A stretch of 13,531 bases of DNA from CAZVEV01 sp964625865 (GTDB lineage Bacteria; Planctomycetota; Phycisphaerae; SM23-33), in assembly GCA_964625865.1 (NCBI GenBank), contig CAZVEV010000153.1, forward strand, positions 1 through 13,531, given 5' to 3'. A model generated the notes under the pieces. That model searched no databases. It was not told the origin of the DNA and saw only the letters and a list, made by a program, of their open reading frames with translations. Position 1 is the first letter of the stretch. Every line of letters starts with the position of its first letter. Of the stretch, positions 11,324 through 13,531 are shown piece after piece. The position numbers and the translations under genes are program-made.

Positions 11324-12817
11324 TCAATCCAGGCGCGCCTTTATCGCGTCACACACCGTCTCCAGCGCCTTGACGCGCGCGTACCACTTGTTGTTGGATT
11401 CGACGATCGTCCACGGGGCGCGAGGAGTGGAGGTCCGGAAGAGCATCTCCTCGATGGCGACCTTGTACTGGTCGTACTTCTCGCGATTGCGCCAGTCGTC
11501 ATCGGTGATCTTCCACTGCTTGTGCGGGTTGCCCTGGCGGGCCTCGAAGCGGCGGAGCTGTTCGTCGGCGTCCACGTGCAGCCAGAACTTCACCACCACC
11601 GTGCCGAAGTTCACCATGTGCTGCTCGGTCTCGTTGATCTCGCGGTAGGCGCGCCGCCACTCGGCCTCGGTGCAGAAGCCCTCGACACGCTCGACCAGCA
11701 CGCGCCCGTACCATGACCGGTCGAAGATGGTGATGTGTCCGGCCTTGGGCATCTGCGTCCAGAATCGCCACAGGTAGTGGTGGGCTATCTCCGTATCGTT
11801 CGGTGCGGCGATCGGCACGACCTCGTACCCCCGCGGGTCAAGTTCGCGGATCAGGCGGCGGATATTCCCCCCCTTGCCCGCCGCGTCCCAGCCCTCGTAG
11901 ACGATCACTACGGGAATCCGCTCGACGTAGATCTCGTGCTCCAGTTGGCGGAACCGGTTCTGGAGTTTCTTGAGGCGGCGCTGGTAGGTCTGGCGATCCA
12001 GCGAACGCGAGAGGTCCACCTGGTCGAGGATGGACGCCTGCAGGTCGGCAGGCAGGTCCGCCTGGGGGGGCGTCTTGGCCGCCGGGGGACGCTTGCGGGC
12101 CTCCTCGGCCGCCGCAAGGCCCCGCGACAACGCCGTGGTTACCGTCGAGAAGATCTTCAACGTGGCGAACCGTTCGTCCTCAGCCTCCACAACGGTCCAG
12201 GGTCCGTCGTCGGAGTCGGTCTCGGCGAGCATGTCCTCGATAGCCGCGAGGTACTCGGGGTACTGCTTGCGGCGTTCCAGATCACCTTTGGTCACGCGCC
12301 ACGCGGTAGCCGGGTCCTTCTGCAGCTTCTCGAAGCGGCGCTTCTGTTCGCCCCGGGAGATGTGGAGGAAGAACTTGATGATGACCGCCCCGTCGTCGGC
12401 CAGCGTCCGTTCAAAGAACCGGATGTCCTCGAAGGCCTGGCGGACCTGTTCTTCAGTGGCGCGTCCGTCGACCCGGTCGGCCAGCACGCGGCGATACCAA
12501 CTGCGGTCGAATACGATCATCCGTCCGCGAGGAGGAGTGTGAATCCAGAACCGCCACAGGAACGGCCTCATCGCCTCTTCCTCGTTGGGCGCCTGGGCGC
12601 TGTAGACCTGGTAGCCGCGCGGGTCCAGCGGGAGGATCAGGTTGTTGATCAGCGTTCCCTTGCCCGCGGCGTTCCAGCCCTCGAAGACCACGATCACGGG
12701 GATGCCCAGTTCCTTGGCCCGCCGCTGGAGAACGCCCAGCTCCAGGGCCGCGGCGTCCTTGGCGGCCTTGTACCGCGCCTTGCTGACCTTCCGGGACAGA
12801 TCGATCTTCTCGAGCAT
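11324..12817 (-). CDS. two-domain PPK2 family polyphosphate phosphotransferase
   Basis: A cytosolic enzyme that moves phosphate between polyphosphate and nucleotides. The 497-residue length and two tandem PPK2 domains fit the PAP-like class that makes ADP from AMP and polyphosphate. Domain 1 (about 1-235) has the Walker A segment GWNAAGKGT (47-55) and FDRSWY (103-108). Domain 2 (about 270-497) has GWDAAGKGG (309-317) and FDRSWYGRVLVERVEGF from 365. An Ala/Pro/Lys linker (about 240-255) separates them. Domain 1 carries Asn where most active domains have Asp in the Walker A segment, and Arg-Arg after FDRSWY instead of Gly-Arg, so it may be the less active half. The start is chosen at the ATG whose complement is 12815-12817, with AAGGAC 7 nt upstream; the longer frame to 12964 lacks family similarity. 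It converges with the dehydrogenase gene. Confidence 0.93.
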   Translation of the reverse strand: MLEKIDLSRKVSKARYKAAKDAAALELGVLQRRAKELGIPVIVVFEGWNAAGKGTLINNLILPLDPRGYQVYSAQAPNEEEAMRPFLWRFWIHTPPRGRMIVFDRSWYRRVLADRVDGRATEEQVRQAFEDIRFFERTLADDGAVIIKFFLHISRGEQKRRFEKLQKDPATAWRVTKGDLERRKQYPEYLAAIEDMLAETDSDDGPWTVVEAEDERFATLKIFSTVTTALSRGLAAAEEARKRPPAAKTPPQADLPADLQASILDQVDLSRSLDRQTYQRRLKKLQNRFRQLEHEIYVERIPVVIVYEGWDAAGKGGNIRRLIRELDPRGYEVVPIAAPNDTEIAHHYLWRFWTQMPKAGHITIFDRSWYGRVLVERVEGFCTEAEWRRAYREINETEQHMVNFGTVVVKFWLHVDADEQLRRFEARQGNPHKQWKITDDDWRNREKYDQYKVAIEEMLFRTSTPRAPWTIVESNNKWYARVKALETVCDAIKARLD

Positions 12818-12937
12818 GGTCCAGTCCTTTACGCTATCCGTTCCGGCACGAGGATAGGCAACCGCACCGCGGGGCCGCAAGGAAACGTTCTGATTGCCTT
12901 CCAGAGGCCTGCGCCGAGTCCCTCGTTCACACCGGGC

Positions 12938-12965
12938 TTGAACCGCCCTTTTCGAAAGGTACAAT
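12938..12965 (+). promoter_or_regulatory. putative promoter of the zinc-ribbon membrane protein gene
   Basis: TTGAAC (12938-12943) and TACAAT (12960-12965) are separated by 16 bp, with 5/6 matches to each sigma70 box except the -35 at its last two positions (4/6). Transcription would start near 12972, giving a leader of about 44 nt. AAAGAGGTG (13002-13010) then precedes the GTG start. The region 12818-12937 must also hold the divergent ppk2 promoter, which I could not place with confidence. Confidence 0.5.
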
Positions 12966-13015
12966 CAAGGAATGACGCCCCAGACATGTAGTGCCCGCGG
13001 GAAAGAGGTGTTACC

Positions 13016-13507
13016 GTGATAGACTTCACATGCGACCATTGCGGAAAGGCGTACTCGCTGAAGGACAGCGCCGCCGGGCGGAAGGCCAAATGCGCCGGCT
13101 GCGGGGTCGTGATCGTGGTTCCCGACGCGCCGTCGGCGGAGGTTGAACCAGCCGACGACGGGCTGTTCATGTCACTGGAATCGCTGGAATCGCTCGAGAG
13201 CATCGAGAAGACGTCTCCCGCGACGGCCCCCGTCGTCGTGCCGCAACTCAAGAAACCGCTCCTGTCGGCATCGCAGCGCCGGCTGGTCCTCATCGGCGGC
13301 CTGAGCGTTGTGGCGGTCGGTATCATCATCGCGTGCATCGTCGTGGGGCTCGGCGCCTTCTCGTCGGACGAGGACGATGAGTCGTCGGCCCTGGTGGTCG
13401 CCCCGCCCGAGCAGGATATACCCCGACGCACCCCGGACAAGCCCAAACCGCCCAAGCCGACGACCAAACCCGCCCCGGACAAGCCCAAGCCCAAGCCCAC
13501 GACCTAG
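13016..13507 (+). CDS. zinc-ribbon, single-pass membrane protein with Pro/Lys-rich tail
   Basis: A 163-residue hypothetical protein starting at GTG 13016 behind AAAGAGGTG. The N-terminus is a small zinc ribbon: CDHC (6-9) and CAGC (26-29), of the kind seen in many planctomycete membrane proteins. Residues 53-64 repeat Ser-Leu-Glu three times and end in Ser-Ile-Glu. One membrane helix lies at about 90-115, then an acidic patch (118-123) and a Pro/Lys/Thr-rich tail (136-163). It is probably anchored in the membrane with the ribbon in the cytosol. The TAG stop at 13505-13507 is followed in the same frame by Pro-Val-Thr-Thr-Lys-Pro-Val-Pro to the window end, so the stop may be a nonsense change, a base error, or chance; the intact protein could be longer. 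The function is unknown. Confidence 0.75.
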   Translation: MIDFTCDHCGKAYSLKDSAAGRKAKCAGCGVVIVVPDAPSAEVEPADDGLFMSLESLESLESIEKTSPATAPVVVPQLKKPLLSASQRRLVLIGGLSVVAVGIIIACIVVGLGAFSSDEDDESSALVVAPPEQDIPRRTPDKPKPPKPTTKPAPDKPKPKPTT

Positions 13508-13531
13508 CCCGTGACGACCAAGCCGGTTCCG

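Noticed and set aside
11735..12991. 418-residue plus-strand open frame
   Set aside because: It is antisense to the PPK2 gene, which has two full sets of family motifs.
12829..13500. 223-residue minus-strand open frame rich in Ser and Gly
   Set aside because: It is antisense to the zinc-ribbon protein, low in complexity and without family motifs.

Overview
This is a GC-rich bacterial scaffold segment whose core is a complete-looking bacterial microcompartment (BMC) operon. The organism is probably a planctomycete, perhaps of the Phycisphaerae. This is inferred from a twin-arginine signal of the type common there, a zinc-ribbon/transmembrane/Pro-Lys-rich protein, the high GC content and the BMC gene set. 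No rRNA or other taxonomic marker is present to prove it.

Layout. Positions 3-470 hold the end of a multipass membrane protein. 529-1422 is purC (SAICAR synthase), with a promoter so close to its ATG that the mRNA may be nearly leaderless. 1570-2298 encodes a Tat-exported cupin-like protein, preceded by overlapping hairpins. A 16-bp stem-loop (2374-2412) closes that unit and abuts a near-consensus sigma70-type promoter (TTGACA, 17 bp, TATAGT at 2410-2438). About 170 nt of GC-rich leader then lead into the BMC operon.

The BMC operon (2621-8938, all plus strand) encodes an SDR oxidoreductase, a BMC-H hexamer protein, a BMC-T of the double-stacking gated type, a second BMC-H identical to the first over 96 residues, two BMC-P pentamer proteins, a CoA-acylating aldehyde dehydrogenase, two more BMC-P proteins, an RpiB-family isomerase and deoxyribose-phosphate aldolase (DeoC). 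The three core enzymes (aldehyde dehydrogenase, RpiB, DeoC) each begin with an amphipathic helix plus Ala/Pro-rich linker, the hallmark of an encapsulation peptide. The likely chemistry is cleavage of 2-deoxyribose-5-phosphate (or a related sugar phosphate) by DeoC into glyceraldehyde-3-phosphate and acetaldehyde. The aldehyde would be oxidised inside the shell to acetyl-CoA. This fits the sugar-phosphate-utilising (SPU) class of BMC loci. No PduL-type phosphotransacylase, acetate kinase or tagged alcohol dehydrogenase is seen in the window, so CoA and NADH recycling is unexplained here.

Downstream, a large REP/MITE-like palindrome (8944-9053) ends 4 nt before the start of a LacX-type aldose 1-epimerase gene (9058-9939). 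A scaffold gap (10 N at 10003-10012) with suspicious homopolymer flanks follows, then a zinc-dependent medium-chain dehydrogenase (10115-11167) and a heptamer tandem repeat. A two-domain PPK2 polyphosphate kinase lies on the minus strand (11324-12817). Last comes a plus-strand zinc-ribbon membrane protein (13016-13507) whose Pro/Lys/Thr-rich coding pattern continues past its stop codon to the window edge. The epimerase and dehydrogenase plausibly serve sugar metabolism linked to the BMC, but they lack targeting peptides.
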